Shown one piece after another: positions 9,086 to 18,180 of a DNA stretch of 42,780 nt (its first letter is position 1; each line of letters begins with the position of its first letter). The notes under the pieces were generated by a model. It did no database searches. It was not told the DNA's origin and saw only the letters and a program-made list of their open reading frames with translations. The stretch comes from Desulfobacteraceae bacterium (lineage in GTDB: Bacteria; Desulfobacterota; Desulfobacteria; Desulfobacterales; Desulfobacteraceae), in NCBI GenBank assembly GCA_016744295.1, contig JADGEQ010000006.1, positions 170,381 to 213,160 of the forward strand, read 5' to 3'. The position numbers were made by a program, and so were the translations under genes.

Positions 9086-9114
9086 CTTGTTCCGCAACAA
9101 GATTTTTCAAATCT
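9086..9114. other. Two short hairpins in the T2SS leader region
   Basis: The 322 bases from 8873 to 9194 hold no gene. Two overlapping small inverted repeats are visible: CTTGTT-CCGC-AACAAG (9086-9101) and AGATTT-TTC-AAATCT (9100-9114). They lie about 80-110 bases before gspG and could be operator or leader structure. No convincing -35/-10 or sigma-54 site for gspG was found, and the gspG ribosome site is weak. Confidence 0.3.
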
Positions 9115-9194
9115 TTACTTGCCAAAACCTGATTGATCATGCAATTTAAGAAGTTGGTACTTAACCGGAATATAAAAACGATGGTTCGGGCAAT

Positions 9195-9659
9195 ATGAAA
9201 CATATTAAGAAAGATTTTTTCGTTTGTTTGAAAAATGAGAATGGGTTTTCCTTTCTTGAATTGATGGTGGTGGTGGTCATTCTCGGTATTTTAGCCACCT
9301 ATGTGGCACCAAAATTCATGGGCAGGGCTGATGATGCAAGATCGGTAAAAGCCAAGGTTGATATTGCAGCCATTGAAACCAGTCTGAAAATATACAGACT
9401 TGATAACGGCCATTATCCCACTACGGAGCAGGGACTGTTGGCTCTGGTTGAAAAGCCCACCACGGAACCTGTCCCCTCCAATTGGAGTGAGAAAGGATAT
9501 TTTGCGAAACAGAGGGTCCCCAAAGACCCGTGGGGTAGAGAATACCTATATCTTTCACCGGGGGTCCATGATGAATATGATGTTATTTCCTATGGGGCAG
9601 ACGGTGCACCAGGAGGAGATGGGAAAAATAAAGATATCAACAGCTGGGAGATTGAATAA
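9195..9659 (+). CDS. gspG: T2SS major pseudopilin GspG
   Basis: This 154-residue protein is the main subunit of the T2SS pseudopilus, which acts as a piston in the periplasm. It has a 17-residue basic leader ending in Gly17, followed by [20 protein letters not shown]: the type III signal with Glu at +5, cut and methylated by prepilin peptidase. The C-terminal half carries the GspG hallmarks [15 protein letters not shown] and the calcium-site loop [10 protein letters not shown]. Length is normal for the family. It is the first gene of the operon. Its last codons run into gspH, with an 8-base overlap at TTGAATAA. No peptidase for processing (gspO/pilD) is in the window, so that must be encoded elsewhere. 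Confidence 0.95.
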   Translation: MKHIKKDFFVCLKNENGFSFLELMVVVVILGILATYVAPKFMGRADDARSVKAKVDIAAIETSLKIYRLDNGHYPTTEQGLLALVEKPTTEPVPSNWSEKGYFAKQRVPKDPWGREYLYLSPGVHDEYDVISYGADGAPGGDGKNKDINSWEIE

Positions 9660-10164
9660 CAAACATCATCCCAGGGGCTTTACCCTGGTGGAACTGATTG
9701 TGGTGATCAGTATCATTGGAATTTTGCTTGTGTTTTCTTTCCCGGTGTTTAAAAACATGCATTTTTTCCCCAACGCTAAAAACAATATCGGGAAAATGGC
9801 TCGTCTTGTCACTGATTTAAAAAAAAGAGCCATTCAAACAAATGTCGATCATTTTTTGCATATCGATTCAAATTCCAATATGGTATGGATCTCCAATGAG
9901 TCCATGGCCGATGAACTCAGTGAAAGTGCAAGGGAAAACGCCATTTCGTTTTCTGAAGATTTTTCTATCCTTGATGTCCAATTCCATGGTGAAACAGAAT
10001 CCGGAAACAACGACTATGTGATCCGGTTCAGAAAACAGGGATATTCTGATTTTGCCTTGATTTACATTATTGAAAACCAAAACAATCTTACCCTTAAAAT
10101 AGACCCCTTTTTATCAAGGGTTCAGATTTTAAATCGGCATGTTGTCCTTGAAGATTGCATTTAA
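9652..10164 (+). CDS. gspH: T2SS minor pseudopilin GspH
   Basis: A 170-residue minor pseudopilin thought to join the pseudopilus tip complex. The leader is short and basic (NNKHHPRG) and is followed by [19 protein letters not shown], a canonical type III signal with Glu at +5. I chose the TTG at 9652 because the same TTG-AAT start inside the preceding stop recurs at two other junctions of this operon, and because it gives a normal 8-residue leader. An ATG at 9619, in frame behind AGGAGG, would give a 20-residue leader and is the alternative. The C-terminal domain is poorly conserved, as usual in GspH. The order G-H-I-J-K supports the assignment. Confidence 0.85.
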   Translation: MNNKHHPRGFTLVELIVVISIIGILLVFSFPVFKNMHFFPNAKNNIGKMARLVTDLKKRAIQTNVDHFLHIDSNSNMVWISNESMADELSESARENAISFSEDFSILDVQFHGETESGNNDYVIRFRKQGYSDFALIYIIENQNNLTLKIDPFLSRVQILNRHVVLEDCI

Positions 10165-10567
10165 ATATTTGGGGAAACCAAAGGATATGCAGGGCTTTAC
10201 CCTGCTTGAAATCATGGTAAGTGTCTCTATTATTGCCCTTGTTTTTGTGTCCCTATTCAGAATGCTGGCAGGAACCACAGATCTTGCCCTTTCCGGCAAG
10301 TTTACCAGCACGGCCCCATTTCTGGCAAGGCAACTGCTTGCGGATATGGAGCGGGATATCGTCAATTGGTCTGAATTTGACGGAGATTTCGGGGAAAATT
10401 ATCCAGGATACGAATGGTCCTGTAAAATTGCGGATGGTTCTTTTGAGGGTCTTGAATTCCTGGGAGACACAGATGATGGGAGCTTGAAGAAAATTGACCT
10501 CACAATTTGGGGGATGAACAAACAAAGGGTATATAAAATAACTACCTGGAGAGTCGCCCTTGAATAG
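10139..10567 (+). CDS. gspI: T2SS minor pseudopilin GspI
   Basis: A 142-residue pseudopilin with a 19-residue leader ending in MQG and the type III signal FTLLEIMVSVSIIALVF. The small C-terminal part (WRVALE end, charged loop GDTDDGSLKK) fits GspI, which with GspJ and GspK forms the pseudopilus tip. The ATG at 10139 overlaps gspH by 26 bases and has no clear ribosome site. An in-frame TTG at 10169, five bases after the gspH stop, is a possible alternative start. The assignment rests on signal, length and gene order, since sequence conservation in GspI is low. Confidence 0.85.
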   Translation: MLSLKIAFKYLGKPKDMQGFTLLEIMVSVSIIALVFVSLFRMLAGTTDLALSGKFTSTAPFLARQLLADMERDIVNWSEFDGDFGENYPGYEWSCKIADGSFEGLEFLGDTDDGSLKKIDLTIWGMNKQRVYKITTWRVALE

Positions 10568-11264
10568 ACCGATGAAAAATCAATATTTCAAGGTGTCTGG
10601 CTGCAAAGGGTTTACACTTCTCGAAGTGCTTGTTGCGGTGCTGATTTTTTCCATTATTATATTTACCCTGTTTGCCACTTTTAACGGGTTTATGATCACA
10701 AGTAAAAAGATTACCCGGGAAGTTTCCCAGGGTGAAAAAATACGCAATACCCTGAAACGAATCTGCTTGGACCTTGAACAATTGTATGCATTACAGCGTC
10801 CTCGGTACTCAAAACCTGAATTTGACTCAGATCCTGATCCCTTCCGTCTTGTCGGCGAAGAGGCCGGTGTGGAGGGGAAGGTTTTTTCATCTGTTACCTT
10901 TTCATCCCTGTCTCATGCAAAAACAGGGAAAGATTTGCGACAGGGGGTCGCCAGAATTTCGTATTATGTAAAAGCCAATGAAAATAACACGCTGGATCTT
11001 TACCGGGCCGACAGTCTGGAACCTTATCCCGAGGAGATGGAATCATGTGCAGACCATTTATTGTGTGAAGATATCTCAGCCTTTGAACTCTTTTATAAGG
11101 ACATCAATGGGGATGAGTATCGATATTGGGATTCTGAATCTGATGAATTTAAATTTGGCTTTCCGGCAAGTGTTCATCTGAAAATAGGATTAAATTTTCA
11201 GAAAAAGAATCGGGTGTTTGGCACCGCCATCAACCTAATTTCAGCAAGGGGGCCCATTGAATAA
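10560..11264 (+). CDS. gspJ: T2SS minor pseudopilin GspJ
   Basis: A 234-residue minor pseudopilin, a longer subunit of the tip complex. The signal is GCKG followed by FTLLEVLVAVLIFSIIIFTLF. The rest matches GspJ in length and style (an arginine-rich early helix, then ARISYYV and FELFYKDINGDEYRYWDSE). The start is TTG at 10560: GGAGAG ends six bases before it, whereas the ATG at 10572 would be 18 bases away. This start overlaps the gspI stop by 8 bases (TTGAATAG). GspI, GspJ and GspK of known systems form a quasi-helical cap. Confidence 0.9.
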   Translation: MNRPMKNQYFKVSGCKGFTLLEVLVAVLIFSIIIFTLFATFNGFMITSKKITREVSQGEKIRNTLKRICLDLEQLYALQRPRYSKPEFDSDPDPFRLVGEEAGVEGKVFSSVTFSSLSHAKTGKDLRQGVARISYYVKANENNTLDLYRADSLEPYPEEMESCADHLLCEDISAFELFYKDINGDEYRYWDSESDEFKFGFPASVHLKIGLNFQKKNRVFGTAINLISARGPIE

Positions 11265-12378
11265 TCCCCTTAAAAACGATCAGGGGGTTGCCCTTATCGT
11301 TACCCTTGCCATTGTCACCATTCTTTTGGCGACTGCATTGCAGCTTGGAAAGTTCACAGGTGACGCTGTTGAGTATTCAATAGTGGATGATGATCAGTTT
11401 CAGGCCTATGAAATGGCTGTCTCCGGCATAAATCTTGCGGTACTAATACTTGTAGAAGATGCAAAAAAAAATACAATCGATTCTGTCCAGGAGGCCTGGG
11501 CAGATCCGGATAAACTGATGGCGGCAGTAGAAACCCTGGGATTTGAAAGGGGCAAACTGAAATTGGAGATTTTTGATGAACTGTCAAAAATTCAGGTGAA
11601 TGCATTGATATGGGAATTCCCCGGAAACCTCTTGCACTCAAACCAGGTGCAGATCTGGGAAAATTTTTTTCGGCTCAAATTTTCCGGCAGCAGGGAGATG
11701 GGAAGGGATCCCGTTGAAATAGTGAATTCAGTCAAGGATTGGCTGGATTCAGGGGATGATGATGCCATAACAGGTATCTCCGGTGCTGAGTCGGATTATT
11801 ATCTGGACCTTGATCCTGCCTATTTGTGTGCAAACGGGCCCTTCAATCATATTGATGAACTCTTAAGTGTAAAAGGGATATCAAAGGAGTTGCTCAGTGC
11901 CGATCGCGAACAGCAAAGCCCGGACCGGGACCTGGACGAAGGGAAAAACGCCTTGGCATTAACTGATGTGTTTACGGTATACGGGCTGGATGGGAACAAG
12001 TCTCCAAAAGGGGGGTATCGATATCCCGGCAGAATAAATATTAATACGGCAGGGGTTGATGTCCTTGCGGCACTGCTCCCCGAGGGTATGGAGGGGCTTG
12101 CCAGTGAGCTTGCAGATTTCAGGGATCAAACCTCCCAGGAGGGAACCATTTTTATAAACCCACTTGACAAGGGGTGGTATAAAAAGGTTATAGATCTTTC
12201 TGAAAAGGAGTCATACCGGCTTGATCATTCCATACGATATGAAAGCGATATTTTTAAAGTACATTGTTCTGCACAAAAGAATGATTCAGCAGTATCCCTT
12301 GTCGCCATTGTAAAACGGGAAAAATTAAAAGAATCCGGAAAATGGATTTGCAGAATCATCCAGATGGAAAGGGAGTGA
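11257..12378 (+). CDS. gspK: T2SS minor pseudopilin GspK
   Basis: A 373-residue protein, the large minor pseudopilin that caps the tip. The N-terminus NDQGVALIVTLAIVTILLAT is the GspK form of the type III signal, lacking Glu at +5, which is normal for this subunit. The large inserted domain contains a helix-hairpin-helix-like stretch (FNHIDELLSVKGISKELL, then INTAGVDVLAALLPEGM), as in GspK. The start is TTG at 11257, four bases after a GGGGG ribosome site, overlapping the gspJ stop by 8 bases (TTGAATAA). Length is within the family range. Confidence 0.92.
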   Translation: MNNPLKNDQGVALIVTLAIVTILLATALQLGKFTGDAVEYSIVDDDQFQAYEMAVSGINLAVLILVEDAKKNTIDSVQEAWADPDKLMAAVETLGFERGKLKLEIFDELSKIQVNALIWEFPGNLLHSNQVQIWENFFRLKFSGSREMGRDPVEIVNSVKDWLDSGDDDAITGISGAESDYYLDLDPAYLCANGPFNHIDELLSVKGISKELLSADREQQSPDRDLDEGKNALALTDVFTVYGLDGNKSPKGGYRYPGRININTAGVDVLAALLPEGMEGLASELADFRDQTSQEGTIFINPLDKGWYKKVIDLSEKESYRLDHSIRYESDIFKVHCSAQKNDSAVSLVAIVKREKLKESGKWICRIIQMERE

Positions 12379-12381
12379 TTC

Positions 12382-13824
12382 ATGTCAGGTTCTTATTTAA
12401 GAATTGATCTTGATCAGTTTGGCCTTAAAGCGATGCTCATTGCGCAAAATGCTAAAAATGAGCTGCCCGGTGAGGTGTTCCATTTGCTGTTTGCGGATAT
12501 TCCCGACGCCACCGAGGGTCAGGATTTATTTGATGCAGGGATGGATATCGTTGTCCAACATATTGATTTGAGTGGCTGTTCAACCGCTGTTCTCTTTGTA
12601 TCCTCCTTAAACGTGTTTTTCAGGACTTTGGAACTTCCGTTCAGCTCTGAAAAAAAAATTAGACAGGTACTGCCCTTTGAGCTGGAACCGTTTCTTCCCA
12701 ATGATGATCAAATTTGTATCTCTGACTTTTACAGGATAGGGGTTGAAGATAAATATAATTTAATTTTGACCGCGTCATTGCCGGAATTCCAGGTCAAAAC
12801 CTATGTTTTAAAACTGAATGATCTGAAAATTAAACCTGTCATCATAACCCCTGCCGGTTATGCTGCTGCCATAAGTTTTTTAAGAGAACGAAAGGAATTG
12901 TCCACCTTTGTTTTTTTGTATGTTACGAAATGTGAATATACACTGGTGATTGTTGTGGACAGAAAACCCTGTATGGTTCGGGGCTTTTCAACTGCCCAAT
13001 ATGGGCCGGGCCAGCTTGCAACAGCCCTGAAACAATCCATTCTCGGGTTTAGACAACGAACCTCCTTTGATCTGTTGTTTGATGTTTTTATCTGGGTTGC
13101 AGCGGATAATCCGAAAACCGAAGAGATATCCCATGCCGTTGATGCTTTCCTGAAATATCAGTCAAGATTAAACTCTGGCAAGCATGATTCTGAATTTATT
13201 CAGGAAAATGTATCCTCAATCTCCCTGTTGTCTGCTATTCGGCCGGAAACCCGGATGAAATATCTTTTTAATTTCTGCAGGGGGGAATATGGGGCCAGTT
13301 CTTTTTTTAAAACATATTTCAATCAGATTGCAGTTGGTTTTGTTCTGGGGATAATTTTATTCAGCCTGTTTTTTTTCAGCATACAGACGGATATTTTAAA
13401 ATTGGACAAACAAATAGCCGGGTTGGATAAAAAAGCATTGAAAATTTACAGGGAAACATTTCCAGCCAAAACAAAGGTGCTGGATCCCTTTCTTGAGATG
13501 AAGGCAAATGTAAGACAGGCATTGAAAAAAGCAGGAGCAGATTATAAAAACCATGATCTTTCGAAAACTGCGGATGTCCGGGTTGGTGATGTCATCCTTG
13601 AGCTTTCCAAAGGGATAGCGGATTCTATAGATGTGGATGTATCAAGGTTTATATTCAATGAAGGGCGGCTGATTCTTTCCGGTTCAACAGACAATTTTAA
13701 TAATGTGGATAATATGAAAACCAGGATAGAGGGGTCAAAAATGTTTGAAAAAGTTAGTATCAGCAGTGCCGCAATGGATAAGAAAGGGAACCGGGTTAAT
13801 TTTAAATTTATTATTGAGATGTGA
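12382..13824 (+). CDS. gspL: T2SS inner-membrane platform protein GspL
   Basis: A 480-residue protein. The cytoplasmic N-terminal ~310 residues have the actin-like, PilM/GspL-type fold pattern (YLRIDLDQFGLKAMLI, LPFELEPFLP), which binds the ATPase GspE in known systems. One membrane helix follows at about 315-337 (IAVGFVLGIILFSLFFF), then a coiled-coil-like stretch and a ferredoxin-like periplasmic domain. GGGAG precedes the ATG by six bases, just behind the gspK stop. It links the ATPase to GspM, whose gene follows. Confidence 0.9.
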   Translation: MSGSYLRIDLDQFGLKAMLIAQNAKNELPGEVFHLLFADIPDATEGQDLFDAGMDIVVQHIDLSGCSTAVLFVSSLNVFFRTLELPFSSEKKIRQVLPFELEPFLPNDDQICISDFYRIGVEDKYNLILTASLPEFQVKTYVLKLNDLKIKPVIITPAGYAAAISFLRERKELSTFVFLYVTKCEYTLVIVVDRKPCMVRGFSTAQYGPGQLATALKQSILGFRQRTSFDLLFDVFIWVAADNPKTEEISHAVDAFLKYQSRLNSGKHDSEFIQENVSSISLLSAIRPETRMKYLFNFCRGEYGASSFFKTYFNQIAVGFVLGIILFSLFFFSIQTDILKLDKQIAGLDKKALKIYRETFPAKTKVLDPFLEMKANVRQALKKAGADYKNHDLSKTADVRVGDVILELSKGIADSIDVDVSRFIFNEGRLILSGSTDNFNNVDNMKTRIEGSKMFEKVSISSAAMDKKGNRVNFKFIIEM

Positions 13825-13834
13825 TGAAATCCCC

Positions 13835-14371
13835 ATGATGGAATTGTCAAAACGTGAAATTAACGTGTTAACATTCGGTGCTGTGTTTACCTTTTTGTTT
13901 TTGGTGTCTCAGTTTGTTGTTTCTCCTGTGCTGGATAAAAGGGACAATCTTGAAAGAATTCTGGCGGAAAAACAGATTGCATTGGAAGAAATGATCCTTG
14001 AACAGGTACATTACAACGCTTTATCCAAAAACTTTGATGTTAGAAAAGAAGCATTGATAAATCGGGAAAAACAATTTTCTCTTTTTCCCTTTCTGGATTC
14101 CCGGGCGGAAAAGAGTGGTGTAAAAGAAAATGTGGCCTATATGAAGCCCTTTACCAAGCAAATTGAAAATGCGTCATATAAGGTTGAAAGTGTGAAGGTC
14201 AAACTTCGTGGGGTGTACTTAAAAGAGCTGATGGATTTTTTGTATCTTATAGAAAATTCGAAGAATGCAGTTGCCATAACATCCTTGTCTTTGTCAAAGG
14301 CTGGAAAGGAAAAGATAAAACTGGATGCGGTGATTGAAACAGAAACCCTCATGTTAAAGAATGGGGCTTAA
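13835..14371 (+). CDS. gspM: T2SS inner-membrane protein GspM
   Basis: A 178-residue single-helix protein: a short cytoplasmic start (MMELSKREINVL), a membrane helix (TFGAVFTFLFLVSQFVVSPV), a long coiled coil (~35-85) and a small periplasmic ferredoxin-like domain. This is the GspM/PilO layout, which pairs with GspL. The frame is open upstream inside gspL, but the ATG at 13835, eleven bases after the gspL stop, gives the standard N-terminus. The ribosome site is weak, which suggests coupling to gspL. The end overlaps the next gene by 11 bases. Confidence 0.85.
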   Translation: MMELSKREINVLTFGAVFTFLFLVSQFVVSPVLDKRDNLERILAEKQIALEEMILEQVHYNALSKNFDVRKEALINREKQFSLFPFLDSRAEKSGVKENVAYMKPFTKQIENASYKVESVKVKLRGVYLKELMDFLYLIENSKNAVAITSLSLSKAGKEKIKLDAVIETETLMLKNGA

Positions 14372-15242
14372 ATTGAAGCAAAAGCTGATTTTATTTTATC
14401 TTATCTTTTTTTTGGCATCTGTTTTGGCCTTTGCTTTTATCCTTTTCCCAGGAAAGGAGGCCGCAACCCATTTGTCCTCAGTATTAACTGCAAATTATTC
14501 ACCGCTGCAGATTGATATCAAGCGGATATCGCCTGAATTTCCCCTGGGGCTGAGTCTTGAAAACCCAAGCGTTGTTTTAAATGGAAAAACACGGATTGAG
14601 ACAGATTGCCTTGACGTCAGATTTAATACTTCTTCTGTTTTAAAAAAACAAAAAAGAATAAACATTCAGGCAGGGTTTTATGGGGGGATCTTAACGGGCA
14701 GTATGAATGTAAGTGAAATTGAGCCGGGTTTTATTTCCGATATGGAATTGTTGCTGTCAGAGGTGAAGATCAATGATTTCAAATATAAAACAGATCTTAC
14801 GGATATTCTCTTGAATTTAGAGCTTGCCGGTGATTATGAATATTTCGAAACCAAGGATAAAAAAGAACCGGGTAAAGGAGGGTTCCAGATAAGGAATTTT
14901 TCAGCTGCCATGAAGGATTCTTTATTTAATAAAATAGGGTTTCCCCTGGTTGATTTTTCAAGTGTAAAGATTGAATTTATACAGACAAAGAACAGGATAA
15001 GTCTGACCCAATGCTTTGCCCAAGGATCGATCATAAATGTTAAGTTGGCCGGTGATATAGATGTCGACTCCTCTCTGGAAACAACCCTTTTGAATCTTCG
15101 TGGGGTGATCCTGCCCGATTCAAAACAGTTGAGCCGGTTTGTTCAAATTGCAAGCCCGGGGCAGGTTGGGATGGATTCTGCTAAAGAGGGGATTCGGTTC
15201 AACATTTCCGGAACATTGGGAAAACCCCGGATAAGCCTATGA
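14361..15242 (+). CDS. gspN: T2SS protein GspN
   Basis: A 293-residue protein with one N-terminal membrane helix (LILFYLIFFLASVLAFAFILF), followed by an all-beta periplasmic domain ending GIRFNISGTLGKPRISL. That end motif is typical of the GspN family, which resembles the AsmA-like lipid-transfer fold. GspN is an accessory T2SS subunit present in only some systems, and its role is not settled. It overlaps gspM by 11 bases and gspC by 4 (ATGA), so it belongs to the operon. Confidence 0.85.
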   Translation: MGLKLKQKLILFYLIFFLASVLAFAFILFPGKEAATHLSSVLTANYSPLQIDIKRISPEFPLGLSLENPSVVLNGKTRIETDCLDVRFNTSSVLKKQKRINIQAGFYGGILTGSMNVSEIEPGFISDMELLLSEVKINDFKYKTDLTDILLNLELAGDYEYFETKDKKEPGKGGFQIRNFSAAMKDSLFNKIGFPLVDFSSVKIEFIQTKNRISLTQCFAQGSIINVKLAGDIDVDSSLETTLLNLRGVILPDSKQLSRFVQIASPGQVGMDSAKEGIRFNISGTLGKPRISL

Positions 15243-16153
15243 AATACTTATTTTACCTCATCAACACGATTCTGATAACGGCCATTGCCTATTTTTGTGT
15301 TGGGATTGCCTATAAGAATCTTGTATCCGGGACTTTTACCCCCATTGAATCCTCTTTTTTAAAAACAGCAGGTAAAGAAATCAGAAGAGAACAGGTAAGA
15401 AATCTTCAAAAGAAAGGCCAGTATGATAAAATCATCGAGCGGAATCTTTTCAAGGTTGAGCTCGAAGGCGCAAAAGCATTGCCAAAAGAGAAAATTGATG
15501 TGAAACCGATTAAAATCCTTAAACCCACAACCCTGAATCTTGTTTTATGGGGTACGGTCACAGGTGCCTCTGAAATTTTTGCGGTCATTGAAGATAAAAA
15601 AGCAAGACAGCAATTTCTATATGAAGTTGGTGATGAGGTTCAGGGGGCCAGATTAAAACAAATCTTAAGGCACAAGGTGATTTTAAATTACCAGGGCATG
15701 GATCAGGTGCTTGAAATGAAAACCGAGGATAAAAATATCCAGACTTCCAAATCTTCTGGAGAGGCTCCTCTGCATGATTATGCCACCCTGAATACACAAT
15801 CGATTGGAGCATCCATTAATGATATGGGTGAATTGACAAAACAGATAAAAATACGGCCCCATTTTACACAGGGCGAATCGGATGGACTGATGGTATATGG
15901 AATAAAACCTAATTCTGTTTTTATGCAAATGGGGCTTAAAAACGGAGATATTGTCAGGGAAATTAACGGGACACCCATTTTATCCCCAGGGGATGTTTCA
16001 AATTTTTATACCCAAATCAAAGAGACAGAAGGTGATGCAAAACTTACCCTTTTCAGGAGAGGAAAGGTAAAAACATTATTTTACCAGGTTGAAAATGGTG
16101 CCTACACAATTGCACCATTTCCCGGTGAAGAAGAAAACAAAGGAGATAAATAA
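15239..16153 (+). CDS. gspC: T2SS clamp protein GspC with PDZ domain
   Basis: A 304-residue protein with a membrane helix (FYLINTILITAIAYFCVGIAY), an HR domain (~90-165: NLVLWGTVTGASEIFAVIED, then YEVGDEVQGARLKQIL) and a C-terminal PDZ domain (~200-290: GLMVYGIKPNSVFMQMGLKN, GDIVREINGTPI). In the T2SS it bridges the inner platform to the secretin, and the PDZ domain has been linked to substrate choice. The end is a charged tail (EEENKGDK). It starts within the gspN stop (ATGA) and is followed two bases later by gspD behind an AAGGAGATAA site. Confidence 0.93.
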   Translation: MKYLFYLINTILITAIAYFCVGIAYKNLVSGTFTPIESSFLKTAGKEIRREQVRNLQKKGQYDKIIERNLFKVELEGAKALPKEKIDVKPIKILKPTTLNLVLWGTVTGASEIFAVIEDKKARQQFLYEVGDEVQGARLKQILRHKVILNYQGMDQVLEMKTEDKNIQTSKSSGEAPLHDYATLNTQSIGASINDMGELTKQIKIRPHFTQGESDGLMVYGIKPNSVFMQMGLKNGDIVREINGTPILSPGDVSNFYTQIKETEGDAKLTLFRRGKVKTLFYQVENGAYTIAPFPGEEENKGDK

Positions 16154-16155
16154 TA

Positions 16156-18180
16156 ATGTTTTGCTCCAGAAAAACGGCTATCCCCATTTTTATGATCTTT
16201 GTCTTGGTTTTTCTGATCTTGTCAGGAATCGATGTCGCAGATTCTTCGGAAGCAGGTGAAGAAAATTCAAAGTTTGTCTCCATTGATTTTAATAATGTTG
16301 ATATCAATGTGTTTATCAAGTTTATGAGCAAACTGACCGGTAAAAATTTTGTGGTGGACAGCAGGGTAAAGGGCAAGGTTACCATTATCTCTCCAACAAA
16401 AATATCTGTCGAGGACGCTTACAAGGTTTTTGAGTCTGTGCTTGAGATTAACGGGATCTCAACGGTGACCTCTGGTAAAATAATAAAAATTGTTCCAACA
16501 CCCGTGGCAAAGGCTGATAATCTTGATACTCAAGTTGTAACCGGACCGGGAAAGCCAGGATCCCTGGATGATGGAATCGTCACAAGACTTATTCCCCTTG
16601 AATTTGCCACATCCGATGAGTTAAAAAAACTGTTCACCCCCCTTATTCCCAAGGGAAGTGTTGTTCTTTCCTATCGGGATACCAATATGCTGATTGTTAC
16701 GGCAACCCGTTCAAGCATTAACCGGCTTTTGAAAATAATAAAAGTCATAGACGTACAGAGTATTGGCAAAAAAATATCGGTTATTCCGGTTAAATATGCC
16801 GATGTAAATAAACTGGTAAAAAATCTATCCGCCATTTTTGCAGCCAGAGTAAAGGGGAAAAAGGGAAAGGCAGATTCTGGTATTATCGTTAAATTTGTTG
16901 CAGATGAAAGAACCAACTCTGTCATTCTTCTGGCCAGTAAAACTGAATCTCAAAGGGTTAAAGACCTCATTGATATTCTTGACCAAAAAGTGCCCAAGGG
17001 AGAGGAAAAAATCCGGGTCTATTACCTGGAACATGCATCGGCAGAAAATCTTGTTAAGGTTTTGCTTGAAATCCCGGCCAAGGACAGCAAGTCCACGGGA
17101 GCATCCGGTGCGAAAAAAGCGCCGATTTTGTCTGCCAAAGTAAAGATCATGGCGGACAAAGCCACCAACAGCCTTGTTATCATGGCGGATAAGGAAGATT
17201 ATCCCGTGCTTGAGGAGGTCATCAAGAAATTGGATATCCCCAGGTCAATGGTCTATATCGAATGTTTGATCATGGAAGTCAATGTGACCCGGGGGCTTAC
17301 CATTGGCACCGAGTGGCAAACCAGCAATACTGGAAAATCTATCTTGGGCGGATTTACCGGAACAGGGGACAACCTCAGCGATATTGTGAAGGGAACCTTG
17401 CCACAGGGATTTTCCGTCGGTGTTTTGGGTGAGGCATTCAATATCGGCGGTGTCGAGTTTTCGGATATCAATGCCGTCGTACAGGCATTTCAAACCGACA
17501 AGGATGTCAACATTCTGGCCACCCCCCAAATTTTAACCACTGAAAATGAAGAAGCGACCATTGTCGTGGGGAAAAATGTCCCTTTTCAAACCAGATCGGC
17601 AGCAGAAACCGGTACTGAAACCTATAGTTCCTATGAATATAAGGACGTGGGTATCACCCTTAAAATCACTCCCCAGATCAGCAAGGACCGGCTGGTCAGG
17701 CTGAACGTATACCAGGAGTTGACAAAGCTTGATACCCTCACCAATATCGATAATGATGAGGGTGATGACAGGCCTACAACCTTTAAACGCCAGATTGAAA
17801 CAACCATCATTGTGGAAGATTCCCACAGTGTTGTCATCGGCGGTCTAATTGACGAATCAACCACAATAACAGAACACAAGACCCCCTGCCTTGGTGATAT
17901 ACCGGGTCTTGGCTGGGCATTTAAAACTGTATCCGAAGAGATAGATAAGACAAACCTCTATGTTTTCTTAACACCGAAAGTGATTAAAAATCCCCTTGAA
18001 GCGGATGAAATTTACAGGGAAAAGAAACAAGACATTGATGCCGTTAAAAGAGGAGAGGTTTCTCTATACGAAAAGGTCGATAAATTAAGTCCATTTGGTG
18101 AAAATGAATCAGGTGAACAAAAACCGGCTGAACAAAACCAGGCTGAACAAAAACCGAAAGAATCAAAGAAACCCCAATGA
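16156..18180 (+). CDS. gspD: T2SS secretin GspD
   Basis: A 674-residue outer-membrane secretin, the exit channel of the T2SS. After a signal peptide (~1-30) come the N0 domain (FVSIDFNNVDINVFIKFMSK), the N1-N3 repeats (~115-360) and the secretin barrel domain (~375-610). The barrel shows hallmark motifs VPFQTRS, YKDVGITLKITPQI and VVIGGLIDE, ending at DIPGLGWAF and LYVFLTPKVI. The last ~30 residues are a low-complexity Glu/Gln/Lys/Pro tail with EQKPAEQNQAEQKPKE internal repeats in place of a recognisable S domain, so pilotin binding, if any, may differ. A strong ribosome site (AAGGAGATAAATA) precedes the ATG. The end overlaps gspE by 4 bases. Confidence 0.95.
   Translation: MFCSRKTAIPIFMIFVLVFLILSGIDVADSSEAGEENSKFVSIDFNNVDINVFIKFMSKLTGKNFVVDSRVKGKVTIISPTKISVEDAYKVFESVLEINGISTVTSGKIIKIVPTPVAKADNLDTQVVTGPGKPGSLDDGIVTRLIPLEFATSDELKKLFTPLIPKGSVVLSYRDTNMLIVTATRSSINRLLKIIKVIDVQSIGKKISVIPVKYADVNKLVKNLSAIFAARVKGKKGKADSGIIVKFVADERTNSVILLASKTESQRVKDLIDILDQKVPKGEEKIRVYYLEHASAENLVKVLLEIPAKDSKSTGASGAKKAPILSAKVKIMADKATNSLVIMADKEDYPVLEEVIKKLDIPRSMVYIECLIMEVNVTRGLTIGTEWQTSNTGKSILGGFTGTGDNLSDIVKGTLPQGFSVGVLGEAFNIGGVEFSDINAVVQAFQTDKDVNILATPQILTTENEEATIVVGKNVPFQTRSAAETGTETYSSYEYKDVGITLKITPQISKDRLVRLNVYQELTKLDTLTNIDNDEGDDRPTTFKRQIETTIIVEDSHSVVIGGLIDESTTITEHKTPCLGDIPGLGWAFKTVSEEIDKTNLYVFLTPKVIKNPLEADEIYREKKQDIDAVKRGEVSLYEKVDKLSPFGENESGEQKPAEQNQAEQKPKESKKPQ

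Noticed and set aside
13745..13834. Upstream extension of gspM into gspL (start at 13745)
   Set aside because: It would overlap gspL by 80 bases and put an unrelated segment before the standard GspM N-terminus; ATG 13835 fits the family.
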